From: Flavobacteriaceae bacterium
GTDB taxonomy: Bacteria; Bacteroidota; Bacteroidia; Flavobacteriales; Flavobacteriaceae
Direction of reading: 5' to 3'
Assembly (NCBI GenBank): GCA_028281065.1
Contig: JANQKN010000216.1
Span: 1-64,000 of the forward strand
Length of the DNA: 64,000 bases
In this document: positions 19,201 to 27,210 of the stretch, in pieces
How the letters are laid out: each line of letters opens with the position of its first letter
Position numbering within the stretch: position 1 is the first letter of the stretch
Notes under the pieces: model-generated
Told to the model about the DNA's origin: nothing
Seen by the model: only the letters and a program-made list of their open reading frames with translations
Database searches by the model: none
Made by a program: the position numbers and the translations under genes

Positions 19201-19253
19201 GTTACACCAAAAAAGAGAAAAAACAGGGAAAGGGAGATTAAATTCTTAGACAT
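16233..19253 (-). CDS. Large secreted tetratricopeptide repeat protein
   Basis: A 1006-residue protein with a signal peptide (about 1-21, ending TLAQQ) and more than 20 TPR-like helical pairs across its length (AEYYF/YxxAxxxF patterns such as FEQVQGEERYAEGLSYYQADMNF, KGRRGRWNNTDYYQLGYAYYK). It resembles YbgF/BamD-like outer-membrane scaffold TPRs and probably sits in the periplasm. The barrel gene follows 34 bases later on the same strand, so the pair is likely co-transcribed and the products may interact. Start is ATG at 19253; TTG at 19259 is less likely. Confidence 0.85.
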   Translation of the reverse strand: MSKNLISLSLFFLFFGVTLAQQSAIYTNDLQEYNKAVELYNNSQFLAAQALFAKVEKTSEDLTIKGDCAYYVANCAVRLNQQNADALMESFVEDYPTSIKRNDAYINVANYYFENGKYSHARKWYDKVDEASLGRSEVERYHFNNGYAYFKNKRYNEAKKHFNRVSDSEKYGSQAKYYLGFIEYEGDNYEGATELFEQVQGEERYAEGLSYYQADMNFKLGNFQKAIDLAKEQYENAPPPEKSELSKIIGESYFNLKQYTEAIPYLKEYKGKRGRWNNTDYYQLGYAYYKQADYAAAVGEFNKIVDGHNSVAQNAYYHLAESYLKLDQKQQALNAFRNASEMDFSPQIQEDAWLNYAKLSYEIGNSYESTPQVILSFLERYQDNGNNEALKDLLIDSYITSKNYEAAIELLENNKNFNNKKAYQKVAFYRGLELYAEGNYDEAVALFDKSLKEPHDPVFTARAVFWKAESDYQDANLGESLVGYKQFLQLPEADKTPEYKNSRYNLAYNYFSLKNYKEAITHYTLFLESSSQDAARRNDAYLRLGDSHFVNSQYWPAMENYNKAIDGGSPDMDYAEFQKAISYGFVDRNDKKLEGLKSFGIKYPKSIYRDDALYELGNTYLSRDETNLAISAYDKLESEIPSSSYVPKALLKKALILDNEGSSNEALSIFKKVANKYPSSNEALQAVASAKIIYIDQGRVSDYADWVSTLDFVEVEDAELDDATYQAAETPYLENKTRQAISRFETYVNDFPNGKHALKANFYLAQLYFGDDQKEASIPHYKFVVDKDRSEFTEQALARISELYLAQKDYQNALAYLKRLEKEADFPQNVVFAQTNSMKASYELKQYDEAVLFAEKVLDNDKVDNTIKSDAQIIIARSAIETGNESKAKTAYAEVAKIASGKLAAEALYYEAYFKNKESDFEGSNASIQKLAKDYSGYKYFGAKGLVLMAKNFYALEDAFQATYILESVITNFEDYPDVVEEAKAELAVIKAAESKTNSSVETDGN

Positions 19254-19313
19254 CTTCAATAGGTTTTGGGCATGTCGGGTACTTCGATAATAACGGATTT
19301 ATTCCTCAATACG

Positions 19314-19321
19314 TATGTTTG
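19314..19321 (+). promoter_or_regulatory. -7 promoter box for the 19394 gene
   Basis: TATGTTTG is an exact TAnnTTTG match. Transcription from about 19328 gives a leader of about 66 bases. It also argues against starting the protein at 19319, which lies inside this box. Confidence 0.5.
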
Positions 19322-19393
19322 GGTGCGGTAAAATATTTTCGAGTGAAAAAATACTTTATTTTTAAACTCACGTTGAAAGAAAACCGATTTCTT

Positions 19394-19867
19394 ATGAAGA
19401 ATTTACTGTTAATAGCGTTACTTATCACCGTAAGTAGCTGTGGTGCACAGACAACACGGTTCAATCACATTACCGAAAGAAATGGAAAAATAGGGATAGG
19501 TACTGCATTTCCCGACGAATTACTCACCGTAAAGGGGAAAATACATACCCAGGAAGTGATTGTAGACCTAAAAGGAGCCGTAGCACCGGACTATGTTTTT
19601 GAAAGTTACTACAACGGATCTTCCCTGCTGAATCCCGATTATCAACTGCCTTCCTTGACCGAAGTGGAAGCTTTCGTAAAGAAACACCATCATTTGCCCA
19701 ATATTCCCTCTGCCCAAGAAATTGAAAAGGAAGGAATGTCATTAAAGGAAATGAATCTTCTGTTGTTGGAAAAAGTGGAAGAACTTACTTTGTATACCCT
19801 TCAGCAACAAAAGGAAATTGAAGCATTAAAGAAAAAAATAGACGAAATTAGCCCAAGCGAGCGTTAA
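19394..19867 (+). CDS. Lipoprotein with tail-fibre-like C-terminal region
   Basis: A 157-residue protein with a lipobox (TVSSC-GAQ). The middle GKIGIGTAFPDELLTVKGKI and the following HHHLPNIPSAQEIEKEGMSLKEMN are typical of Bacteroidota proteins that carry the end of a phage-tail-fibre or S74-like chaperone module, followed by a C-terminal coiled coil (LLLLEKVEELTLYTLQQQKEIEALKKKI). Those relatives are usually much longer, with upstream repeats; this one has only the terminal module. Function unknown. It precedes the FtsE-like gene by 32 bases, perhaps on one transcript. Confidence 0.7.
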   Translation: MKNLLLIALLITVSSCGAQTTRFNHITERNGKIGIGTAFPDELLTVKGKIHTQEVIVDLKGAVAPDYVFESYYNGSSLLNPDYQLPSLTEVEAFVKKHHHLPNIPSAQEIEKEGMSLKEMNLLLLEKVEELTLYTLQQQKEIEALKKKIDEISPSER

Positions 19868-19899
19868 AAAAGCTACTTTCGTTCAAACAAAATTCACCT

Positions 19900-20583
19900 A
19901 TGTCTCAACCCGTTTTATCACTTAAAGACGCTTCTATTTACCAAAGGGAAAACCTCATCCTTTCCAAAGTAACCGTTACTATTCAAAAAGGGGATTTTGT
20001 ATACCTCATCGGGAAAACGGGAAGCGGGAAGAGTAGTTTTATGAAAACACTTTACGGCGACCTCCCATTATTGGAAGGCGAAGGCGAGGTAGTGGGTTTC
20101 GACTTGCCTACCCTAAAAGAAAAGGACATCCCTTTCTTGAGACGGAAACTAGGGGTGGTTTTTCAGGACTTTAAATTGCTCAACGATCGTACGGTGAAAG
20201 AAAACCTACTCTTTGTGCTCAATGCCACGGGATGGAAGGACAAAATAGAAATGGACCAAAAGATCGATGAGGTGTTGGACAAAGTGGGTATGAAAACCAA
20301 AAGCTTTAAATATCCCTACCAATTGTCTGGAGGGGAACAGCAACGTGTTGCCATTGCCCGTGCCCTTCTTAACGATCCCGAACTCATCATTGCCGATGAG
20401 CCTACAGGAAACCTGGATCCACAAACCAGTGTGGAGGTCATGCAAGTATTGCAGGAAATCAACCAAAACGGGAACACCATCCTCATGGCTACCCATGACT
20501 ATGCTTTGTTGCTAAAATACCCTGCCAAAACCTTAAAGTGTGATGAAAACCAGGTCTTCGAAGTCGTGCAAAAGACCGTTTAG
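19900..20583 (+). CDS. ftsE: FtsE-like ABC ATPase
   Basis: A 227-residue ABC ATPase: Walker [10 protein letters not shown] (about 38-46), Q-loop VFQDFKLL, signature [16 protein letters not shown], Walker [14 protein letters not shown], switch His in ATHDYALL. The short form and the [12 protein letters not shown] segment match FtsE, which with FtsX links cytoplasmic ATP hydrolysis to periplasmic wall hydrolases in division. LolD is a close alternative. No FtsX gene is adjacent; the nearest FtsX-fold permease in the window is at 7363-8598. Confidence 0.75.
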   Translation: MSQPVLSLKDASIYQRENLILSKVTVTIQKGDFVYLIGKTGSGKSSFMKTLYGDLPLLEGEGEVVGFDLPTLKEKDIPFLRRKLGVVFQDFKLLNDRTVKENLLFVLNATGWKDKIEMDQKIDEVLDKVGMKTKSFKYPYQLSGGEQQRVAIARALLNDPELIIADEPTGNLDPQTSVEVMQVLQEINQNGNTILMATHDYALLLKYPAKTLKCDENQVFEVVQKTV

Positions 20584-20585
20584 TA

Positions 20586-22211
20586 CTATTCTTCCAATAT
20601 ACTGGGATCCCGAAGTACCAAATCGCACTCCTTCTGTAGTGTAGGATCTATCGCCAAACGTATACCCCCTTCGACATTAGGCTTTAGGTGTGTGTTCTTA
20701 CCTATAACGATCCTGTTCTTGGCTTTTACCGTAAGTGTAGCTTCTTCCCTAAATTTCTGATCCTGCATACGAACCTCTTTCGATAAAGCCGTTAGCTTGA
20801 AATTCCAGCGGGAAAAATCCTGATCCTTGATATAAGCGGTTTCCTTTTCGTTGTATAACTGATACACCATCTCTACTGCATCACCCGTTTGAAGGATTCC
20901 AGCACCATATTTTCCCCTAAAGCGTTTGTTAGCCTCTATTCCATCTATATTCATGGAAGTGATCTTCAAAATACTTTCCACCTCATCCATAGGAAGGCAG
21001 GGATACAAGGAAAACATAAGTCCGATGGTTCCCGAAACCAAGGGAGCTGCTGGTGAAGTAGCCTCGTCGCCTATATATTCAATAGCTTTTTCGCTACTAT
21101 AGTATTTGGATATCTTAAACACCCCGACACTGGGAGCCAATATGTCTACATAATCGTTAAGGTTGGTCGTAGAAGTTGCCCAAATATGATGGTCTTTTGT
21201 AGGGTCGTTGTCTTTAAACCCAACAGTCCTACCTACATATCCCCGTATGTTCTCGGCATAATAGTTTCCTTTGTCATCCTGTTTTATATTATCCTGAACA
21301 TTGGGGTACTTATACATGACTGTCCCCACAGAAATAACATTGTCATACGATGCAGGGTAAAATGGTTTTTTTCCTTTGTTAATTCTCCATCCTTTATTTC
21401 CTGAAGAACCCACTATAATGGTACCATTTTCAAAAATTTTAGTTACTTCCTCTTGTTGCTTTTTCACGTGTCTGGAAGCAGACCAGCTGCAATTTATCAC
21501 CTTAGCGCCCTCTTCAGCCAATCGTGCAACCCCTGGTAACGAAAAATCGGCCGTATAAACACTACAATCGTAACAAACACCTGGAATACCAGATCCGTTA
21601 TCGCCACTGGCTGCTGCATAAGAACCTACCCCAACGCCATGTCCCTTGGCAAAGTAGGATCTCCGTACCAATTTTATTTTGCCCCTAAAATCTGCATAGG
21701 AACTATCTATGGAACCGTCGGAGATTCCTAGCGCAATATTTTTACTACCCGTGGTGTAATACCATGCTTTAGGGGCTCCCAAAAAATCGAGGTAATCCAA
21801 ATTTACCTGTATGCCAAGGTTTTCCCCTAAGGTACTGGTAAGTCCATAATCGTTGGGTTCGTAAATCTTTTTGTCTTCGTTGCTAACAATTTCCCCAGAA
21901 ACAAACACATGGGAAGCGTTCTCCAATAAGTCGTTCAATAAATTTTTGGAATTGGTCCTGGCAAAATAGGTTTTATGCAGGTTCTCTTTGGTAGCGTGTT
22001 TTTGTGTTTTTTTGAATTGATAGATTTCATACCTATCAAAAAGAGTTTTCAACGCATTATCTTGCCCCATATACACTACCCTATCATTTTCCTTCAGAAA
22101 GGGGATCGTTACTGTATCTTTTGTTCGAAAGAAAAACCACTCTGTATCCTGCTGCCCATAGCTAAAGGACACCGTGCAAAGTAGTAGGATATACAGCAAC
22201 AGGTACTTCAT
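20586..22211 (-). CDS. Secreted S8 (subtilisin-like) serine protease
   Basis: A 541-residue protease with a signal peptide (about 1-19, ending SYG-QQ), an N-terminal extension and an S8 domain (about 150-450). The catalytic Asp is in LGISDGSID, the His in KGHGVGVGSYAA (subtilases usually have GTHVAG), the oxyanion Asn in GSSGNKGW, and the Ser in ATSPAAPLVSG (usually GTSMAAP). All four catalytic positions are present although two motifs diverge. The C-terminal 90 residues are beta-rich but lack a clear type IX sorting sequence. It lies 2 bases after the 2OG oxygenase gene, suggesting an operon. Confidence 0.88.
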   Translation of the reverse strand: MKYLLLYILLLCTVSFSYGQQDTEWFFFRTKDTVTIPFLKENDRVVYMGQDNALKTLFDRYEIYQFKKTQKHATKENLHKTYFARTNSKNLLNDLLENASHVFVSGEIVSNEDKKIYEPNDYGLTSTLGENLGIQVNLDYLDFLGAPKAWYYTTGSKNIALGISDGSIDSSYADFRGKIKLVRRSYFAKGHGVGVGSYAAASGDNGSGIPGVCYDCSVYTADFSLPGVARLAEEGAKVINCSWSASRHVKKQQEEVTKIFENGTIIVGSSGNKGWRINKGKKPFYPASYDNVISVGTVMYKYPNVQDNIKQDDKGNYYAENIRGYVGRTVGFKDNDPTKDHHIWATSTTNLNDYVDILAPSVGVFKISKYYSSEKAIEYIGDEATSPAAPLVSGTIGLMFSLYPCLPMDEVESILKITSMNIDGIEANKRFRGKYGAGILQTGDAVEMVYQLYNEKETAYIKDQDFSRWNFKLTALSKEVRMQDQKFREEATLTVKAKNRIVIGKNTHLKPNVEGGIRLAIDPTLQKECDLVLRDPSILEE

Positions 22212-22213
22212 GC

Positions 22214-23035
22214 CTATTCGTCCTCTTTTTTATACCGATGTGGGTTTTCCCGAATTCCTTTTTTAAACACCTTCCGCACCATCATCCGTAGTTTGGCATC
22301 GGTTCCCAAAAGAAAATCCTTCAGTTTCTCACCAGGGCGTGCCCTAAAACTGGTTACGTGAAAGGTATCGTCTTCCCTGAGCGGAGTTTCCGAAAAATAG
22401 TAGTTAGACACACAACAACGCTCCCCTTTTGCTACTACGGGACTTACACTGTGCCATGATTTTTTATGGGTCGCCATAACAGCCAAACGGTTGTATCGGC
22501 TATGAAGGGTAATCTGAGGGTTTTCCAACCCTTCTGGCCAAACTTCGAGATGACCTCCATAGGCATCTTCCCAATTGGGGGTTACGTAGTACAACAGATT
22601 GAGGATCCTCCAACGATCACGGTCTTTGTCGTGGGAATTGTCCAAATGAGGGTTTAGGTAGTTTCCTTCTGCCATCAATGAGATTCCGCCGGCATACAGG
22701 TTTTCGTCGGGTTCCAAACCTTCAATTTGGCAAATTTCCCCTACCAAAGTAACTATACGCCTGTCCTGAAAGGCGTAGATTATTTTTTCCAACAGTGGGT
22801 TGTATTGGTCCATCTGAGCAGCCACATATTTGTATTCCCTGAGGCTCTTTTTACGAACCATTTCCTCCTTCTTCGGGAAGGCTTCGTAAATCTCCTTTAC
22901 CAAGGACTCTGGCAAAAGATCGTCTATATAAAAATGGCCTATTCCGCTTCTGGATGCTGCAAACTGTTGTTGCAGGGTTTCTTTTTCTTCGCTAAGTCTT
23001 TTTAAAATAATATCCGCGAGGGCGCTGGTCTCCAT
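22214..23035 (-). CDS. 2-oxoglutarate/Fe(II) oxygenase (prolyl-hydroxylase-like)
   Basis: A 273-residue double-stranded beta-helix oxygenase. Iron ligands are the HLDNSHD motif (HxD, about residues 131-133) and a distal His in HKKSWHSVSPV (about 190-196), with the 2OG-binding Arg in GERCCVSNYYFS. The intervening WRILNLLYYVTPNWEDAYGGHLEVW is typical of P4H-like enzymes that hydroxylate proteins or small molecules. It is the first gene of an apparent two-gene operon with the S8 protease, and borders the polysaccharide cluster; the substrate is unknown. Confidence 0.87.
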   Translation of the reverse strand: METSALADIILKRLSEEKETLQQQFAASRSGIGHFYIDDLLPESLVKEIYEAFPKKEEMVRKKSLREYKYVAAQMDQYNPLLEKIIYAFQDRRIVTLVGEICQIEGLEPDENLYAGGISLMAEGNYLNPHLDNSHDKDRDRWRILNLLYYVTPNWEDAYGGHLEVWPEGLENPQITLHSRYNRLAVMATHKKSWHSVSPVVAKGERCCVSNYYFSETPLREDDTFHVTSFRARPGEKLKDFLLGTDAKLRMMVRKVFKKGIRENPHRYKKEDE

Positions 23036-23097
23036 GTTTCCTTCTCTTTATGCCTCTAAAATAGTTTAATTATAAAACATAAATACAACCAAAAGCC

Positions 23098-23105
23098 TAT
23101 TTTTG
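23098..23105 (+). promoter_or_regulatory. -7 promoter box at the start of the glycosyltransferase pair
   Basis: TATTTTTG fits TAnnTTTG exactly and lies 15 bases before ATG 23121. It overlaps the first codon of a longer frame (TTG 23103), which argues for the ATG start. Confidence 0.5.
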
Positions 23106-23120
23106 TATCTCTTTCTAACT

Positions 23121-24014
23121 ATGCTGTCCGTATTAATCCCTACATACAATACAAATGTATTCCCCTTAGTGGAAAAAATCCACGACCAATGTAAGCAAGC
23201 GGGCCATGAGTTTGAAATCATCGTGGCAGACGATGCTTCCTCTGATGATTCTTTGGAAGTTCAGCAGAAAGAGATTGAACAAATGGACCGATGCAGGGTG
23301 CTAAAAAACGAAACGAATTTAGGACGTACCGCCACACGAAACTTACTGGCTAAAACCGCGCAGTATGACTGGCTGCTTTTTCTGGATGCGGATGTAATGC
23401 CCAAGTACGACGATTTCATCAAGCGCTTTGCTTTAAACAATCCTAAAGATGCGCCCATTGTTTTTGGAGGAATTGCCTACTATCCCGAGAAACCGCGACA
23501 GCAACAGGTGTTACGTTGGAAGTATGGAACAGACCGCGAAGCCAAAAGTGTGAAAGAACGGGGCAAAAACCCACACTTTATCATTTCTCAAAATCTACTC
23601 ATACAAAAAGATGCGTTTTTCAATATTAATCTAGTATCCGAAAATGTATATGGACTGGACAATATCGTGTCCTACTTTATCTTTAAAAACAACCTGAAGG
23701 TAGGTCATATAGATAATCCCGTATACCATCTAGGACTGGAAAACACGGAGACATTTATAAAGAAGTCCATACAATCACTGGAAACCAGCCTTCGTTTCCA
23801 TAGGGAAGGGAATTTCCCAGAAGATTTCAGGCCTGTGCAAAAGCTATATATAAAGCTTAAGAAATGGGGGCTTTTAGGCATCTTTAAAGGAACCATGAGA
23901 CTTTTTGTAAAAAGCATAGAAAAGAATCTCTACTCCAACAACCCAAATTTAAAGTGGTTCGACCTGTATAGATTGTACCATTACGCAAAACTAAAAGACC
24001 AACAGCATGCCTAG
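23121..24014 (+). CDS. Family 2 glycosyltransferase
   Basis: A 297-residue GT-A enzyme. The N-terminal SVLIPTYN, the IIVADDASSDDS nucleotide-binding strand and the metal-binding LFLDADVMP (DxD, about 93-97) define GT2. After the catalytic core there is an amphipathic C-terminal part (IKLKKWGLLGIFKGTMRLF) that may touch the membrane. It transfers an activated sugar to a growing cell-surface glycan. Its stop overlaps the next GT2 start by 8 bases, so the pair is probably co-translated. I chose ATG 23121 over TTG 23103 because of the promoter box. Confidence 0.9.
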   Translation: MLSVLIPTYNTNVFPLVEKIHDQCKQAGHEFEIIVADDASSDDSLEVQQKEIEQMDRCRVLKNETNLGRTATRNLLAKTAQYDWLLFLDADVMPKYDDFIKRFALNNPKDAPIVFGGIAYYPEKPRQQQVLRWKYGTDREAKSVKERGKNPHFIISQNLLIQKDAFFNINLVSENVYGLDNIVSYFIFKNNLKVGHIDNPVYHLGLENTETFIKKSIQSLETSLRFHREGNFPEDFRPVQKLYIKLKKWGLLGIFKGTMRLFVKSIEKNLYSNNPNLKWFDLYRLYHYAKLKDQQHA

Positions 24015-24945
24015 GTTTTCGGTCGTCATACCCTTGTACAACAAGGAGAACTATGTTCTGGACACCTTGCAAAGCGTGCTGAACCAAACTTTTCAGGACT
24101 ATGAGGTGATTGTGGTTAACGATTACTCTACCGATACTAGTTGGAAAAGGGCCAAAACGGTAAGAGATTCCCAGGTTCGGTTTCTCGAACACGACAAAAA
24201 CAAAGGGCTTTCCGCTTCCCGAAATACAGGGATTAAAGCTGCAAAAGCAGACTATGTTGCCTTTTTGGATGCCGATGATACCTGGAAGCCTACCTTCTTG
24301 GAAACCATAGACCAGCTCATTACCAGCTATCCCGAAGCGTCCCTTTTTGCGTCCAAATACGAAGTGGTTTTAAGCAATGGGAAGGTCATCGTTCACGATT
24401 TTCCATTGGGGATTAAAGATCACGGTTTGGTAAATAACTTTTTTGCTTCCAACCTCAACCAAAATTTCTATTATCCTTCCTGCCTGTGTGTGGATAAAAA
24501 GGTATTTGAAGATGTTGGTTATTACAACGAAGCCATACGTTTTAGCGAAGACGTGGATTTCAATATTCGGGCGCATGCGGTTTACAGAATGGCATACAGC
24601 AACCAACCCTTGGTTCGATATACGTTCGATTCGGAAAACCAAATCACACAAAAAGGATTGGGTGATAAGGTCATCCCCGATTACGATCATTACGAAAAAC
24701 AATTCAAGGGTCGGGAAGACATCAAGAAATATCTGGATTTTCAGCGCTACGTCAAGGCCAAAATGTACAAATTAGGGGGTGACACAGCCAATTATAGGAA
24801 ACTAGCCAAGGGCATCAACCTTCAGAATTTAAACTGGAAACAACGCTGGCTGTTAAAGTCGCCCTATTTTCTGATGCGGTTAGTGACTTGGGGAAAATTA
24901 AAGCTTCAAGATTTGGGGATTTTGGTGAATAGTTATGGTGGTTAG
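24007..24945 (+). CDS. Family 2 glycosyltransferase
   Basis: A 312-residue GT2 enzyme: FSVVIPLYNKENYV at the start, EVIVVNDYSTDTS, GLSASRNTGIKAA and the DxD-type VAFLDADDTW near residue 90. The second catalytic region (NEAIRFSEDVDFNIRAH) carries the ED base motif. Relatives add one sugar to O-antigen or capsule repeat units. It overlaps the preceding GT2 by 8 bases. Confidence 0.9.
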   Translation: MPRFSVVIPLYNKENYVLDTLQSVLNQTFQDYEVIVVNDYSTDTSWKRAKTVRDSQVRFLEHDKNKGLSASRNTGIKAAKADYVAFLDADDTWKPTFLETIDQLITSYPEASLFASKYEVVLSNGKVIVHDFPLGIKDHGLVNNFFASNLNQNFYYPSCLCVDKKVFEDVGYYNEAIRFSEDVDFNIRAHAVYRMAYSNQPLVRYTFDSENQITQKGLGDKVIPDYDHYEKQFKGREDIKKYLDFQRYVKAKMYKLGGDTANYRKLAKGINLQNLNWKQRWLLKSPYFLMRLVTWGKLKLQDLGILVNSYGG

Positions 24946-25025
24946 TTAGAATGATTCCTGTAGATAGATAAAACACATTCGAAAGGCCTAACTTTCGGAT
25001 TTGTAATAAGCCAAAACAAACGTTT

Positions 25026-25457
25026 TTAATATTTACTTCCTACAATTGTTTTCTTTGCGAAATAGATGCAATCCACCGGTTTTCCATCTTTTTCTGCTGG
25101 AATCCATTTACCATTTGTACTAGCAATAACCTCTTGCATATTTGTTAAATCTGATAACTTGGAGTCACCAAGAGTTTTAAAGTCTTTTATTTCTCCGTCA
25201 CAGGTTATTGTAAACATATAATTCAGTCTGAAGACAATGCCTTTTCCTTCATCTTTAACCTTTAACTTTGATTCAATCAATTTGTTAAATTCATCTTTTC
25301 CTTCTGAATAGATTGGTACACCCTCAATTTTTGGATAATCCTCTAGACGTCCATCATACTTTGTTTGCTTTTCGTTTGAGTAAGTTATTCCGTCCCCACA
25401 TTCAGTTTCTTGTCCAAAAGAAATTAAGGCTATTAGAATAATTAATATTGACTTCAT
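25026..25457 (-). CDS. Small secreted protein with TonB-C-like fold
   Basis: A 143-residue protein with a hydrophobic N-terminus (KSILIILIALISFGQ) that is probably a signal peptide. The second half (FTITCDGEIKDFKTLGDS, then WIPAEKDGKPVDCIYFAKKTIV) resembles the TonB C-terminal domain pattern of a strand with D-G, then W-P-G-K-V and a closing strand. Two Cys may form a disulfide. No proline-rich linker or TonB-type anchor is present, so I do not call it TonB. It sits in an AT-rich stretch between glycosyltransferases and does not look like a polysaccharide gene. Confidence 0.6.
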   Translation of the reverse strand: MKSILIILIALISFGQETECGDGITYSNEKQTKYDGRLEDYPKIEGVPIYSEGKDEFNKLIESKLKVKDEGKGIVFRLNYMFTITCDGEIKDFKTLGDSKLSDLTNMQEVIASTNGKWIPAEKDGKPVDCIYFAKKTIVGSKY

Positions 25458-25548
25458 TTATTGATTGTTTATTGTTTTCACATCGGTCTGCCACATGGTG
25501 CACTAGCATTTCTTAGTGTACTCCACTGATATATTGTTACTAGTAGTT

Positions 25549-25929
25549 TTAATCTTTTAAATACGCTTCGAAGAGTTCCTTACTCTTACTCTCTTTAATG
25601 TTATACACTACAACTCGATATGTCCCTTGATAATTCATCGCCGAAAAAAGGTCAGAGTTTTTTACCAACGTAATTTGATCGATCCAATCATTATCGAACT
25701 CTAATATTTGATTGTCAGTCAAATAAATATAATGATCTCCTATGCGCGCAAAGGCAACTGCAATATATAATCTCTCTTCCCCATCTTTATCATATAAGTT
25801 AGGCTCTAAGGTAGAAAAATCCATATCCTTTGGCAGGTTATGCACCACTATTTCTTGTCCTATTGCATTGTAACTCGCAACAAACAGAATAGATAAAGTG
25901 AGCCAGATATATAAATTTGATCTTTTCAT
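25549..25929 (-). CDS. Small secreted protein of unknown function
   Basis: A 126-residue protein with a likely signal peptide (IWLTLSILFVASYNAIGQ). No family was recognised. The rest is mixed alpha/beta, with no cysteines and no repeats. Like the gene before it, it is AT-rich and lies inside the polysaccharide cluster without an obvious link to glycan synthesis. The flanks (25458-25548 and 25930-26083) show no gene or clear repeat. Confidence 0.55.
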   Translation of the reverse strand: MKRSNLYIWLTLSILFVASYNAIGQEIVVHNLPKDMDFSTLEPNLYDKDGEERLYIAVAFARIGDHYIYLTDNQILEFDNDWIDQITLVKNSDLFSAMNYQGTYRVVVYNIKESKSKELFEAYLKD

Positions 25930-26083
25930 TTTAAACTACTTACAACTTGTTTATAAAGTAAATATATTCAAAACACCCTTTATAGCTTAAAAAACAATAC
26001 GTCATTCATGAAAATAGTGTATGTACGCTGCTTAATAGACACCTAAGTATAGAAAGTACTAAGTCTTTGTAAATCCTTTGGCT

Positions 26084-27172
26084 TTAAACAAACAACCTGA
26101 GCCATTGCTCCCCTATATTTTGCATAGAGAATTTCTCCACACTGGAACGTGCGTTGGATGCACAGTGATTGTATCGATCAGGATCCAACATCCACGCATC
26201 AATGGCTTCCCGCATGGCATCTTTGTTTTGGTTTTCCACCAACAATCCATTTTCCCCGTGATCTATAATTTCATTGGGGCCCGACTCGCAATCGTACGCC
26301 AAAACAGGCGTTCCCATCGCTAGGCTTTCTATAAGTACGTTGGGGAACCCTTCAAACTTACTGGTAAGTGCTGTGGCATAGGCATGCTTAAAAATGGGGA
26401 AAGGATTTTCAGTAAAAGGCAGAAAGTGAACATGCTCTTGCATTCCCAAATTCGAAACCAAATCCTTGTATCCCTGTAGGTCTTCACCTTCACCTACCAA
26501 AACCAAATGAATGCCTTTTTCCCTAGCCGATGAATTTTGATAGGCTTCTATGAGGTGGTCAAATTGTTTGATCCCACTCTGCATACGCCCTATCCCAAGG
26601 ATATAGGGAAAGTCAAAGGGTTTGGGCCCTTTGGAAAGGGCATCGAGTTCTTCAAAATCCAACCCATTATAGATGGTATGCACATTCGTATACCCAAAAT
26701 CGGTCTCTATTTTCTTTTGAAGGACTTGGGATACCGTTACGATACCATACGATTTTTTATAAATACTGGAGGCTTTTTGAATATTCTTCGGAAAGTAATA
26801 ATCCGTATTAAAACTTCGAATGCTCATGATATATGGAGCCCGATACACCCAATTGGCAATAATCCGTTCTTGAAAGAAGTTTTTCTTTACCCTGAAGTCG
26901 ATGATATAATCGAACCTTTCCCGCTTTAGGTACTTTTTAAGCGCTCGTAGTCGTTTAAGCTTGTTGATGGGATCGTTGGAAGTATTCTTTAACAACCCCA
27001 TATTGAATACTTTACCCGCATACGGGTAAGTAATCTTATCGGTTACCAAAATATGATGTACCTCTATTTGGTTTGCGTCAAAAAACTGGGACAACCTAGC
27101 TTGAGCCTTTTCCGCTCCCCCGCTACTAAGGGTATTACCTACCAAGGCAATTTTATATTTAGGTTGTGCCAT
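26084..27172 (-). CDS. Family 4 glycosyltransferase (GT-B)
   Basis: A 362-residue GT4 enzyme. The N-terminal domain begins IALVGNTLSSGGAEKAQARL (acceptor-side GGAE loop), and the C-terminal nucleotide-sugar domain has LGIGRMQSGIKQFDHLI, VLVGEGEDLQGY, and the EGFPNVLIESLAMGTPVLAYDCESGPNEI motif containing the two catalytic Glu. It is a retaining enzyme by family. Divergent from the next glycosyltransferase, with promoters facing each other in a 38-base gap. Confidence 0.92.
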   Translation of the reverse strand: MAQPKYKIALVGNTLSSGGAEKAQARLSQFFDANQIEVHHILVTDKITYPYAGKVFNMGLLKNTSNDPINKLKRLRALKKYLKRERFDYIIDFRVKKNFFQERIIANWVYRAPYIMSIRSFNTDYYFPKNIQKASSIYKKSYGIVTVSQVLQKKIETDFGYTNVHTIYNGLDFEELDALSKGPKPFDFPYILGIGRMQSGIKQFDHLIEAYQNSSAREKGIHLVLVGEGEDLQGYKDLVSNLGMQEHVHFLPFTENPFPIFKHAYATALTSKFEGFPNVLIESLAMGTPVLAYDCESGPNEIIDHGENGLLVENQNKDAMREAIDAWMLDPDRYNHCASNARSSVEKFSMQNIGEQWLRLFV

Positions 27173-27185
27173 GCGTTTAAAAACT

Positions 27186-27193
27186 TAACTTTG
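27186..27193 (+). promoter_or_regulatory. -7 promoter box, rightward glycosyltransferase gene
   Basis: TAACTTTG fits TAnnTTTG exactly, 17 bases before ATG 27211. It lies immediately beside a leftward box (27197-27204), so the two promoters overlap almost entirely. Confidence 0.5.
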
Positions 27194-27196
27194 GAA

Positions 27197-27204
27197 CAAA
27201 TATA
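27197..27204 (-). promoter_or_regulatory. -7 promoter box, leftward glycosyltransferase gene
   Basis: The minus strand reads TATATTTG, an exact TAnnTTTG match 24 bases before the start codon at 27172. Confidence 0.5.
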
Positions 27205-27210
27205 ACTTTT

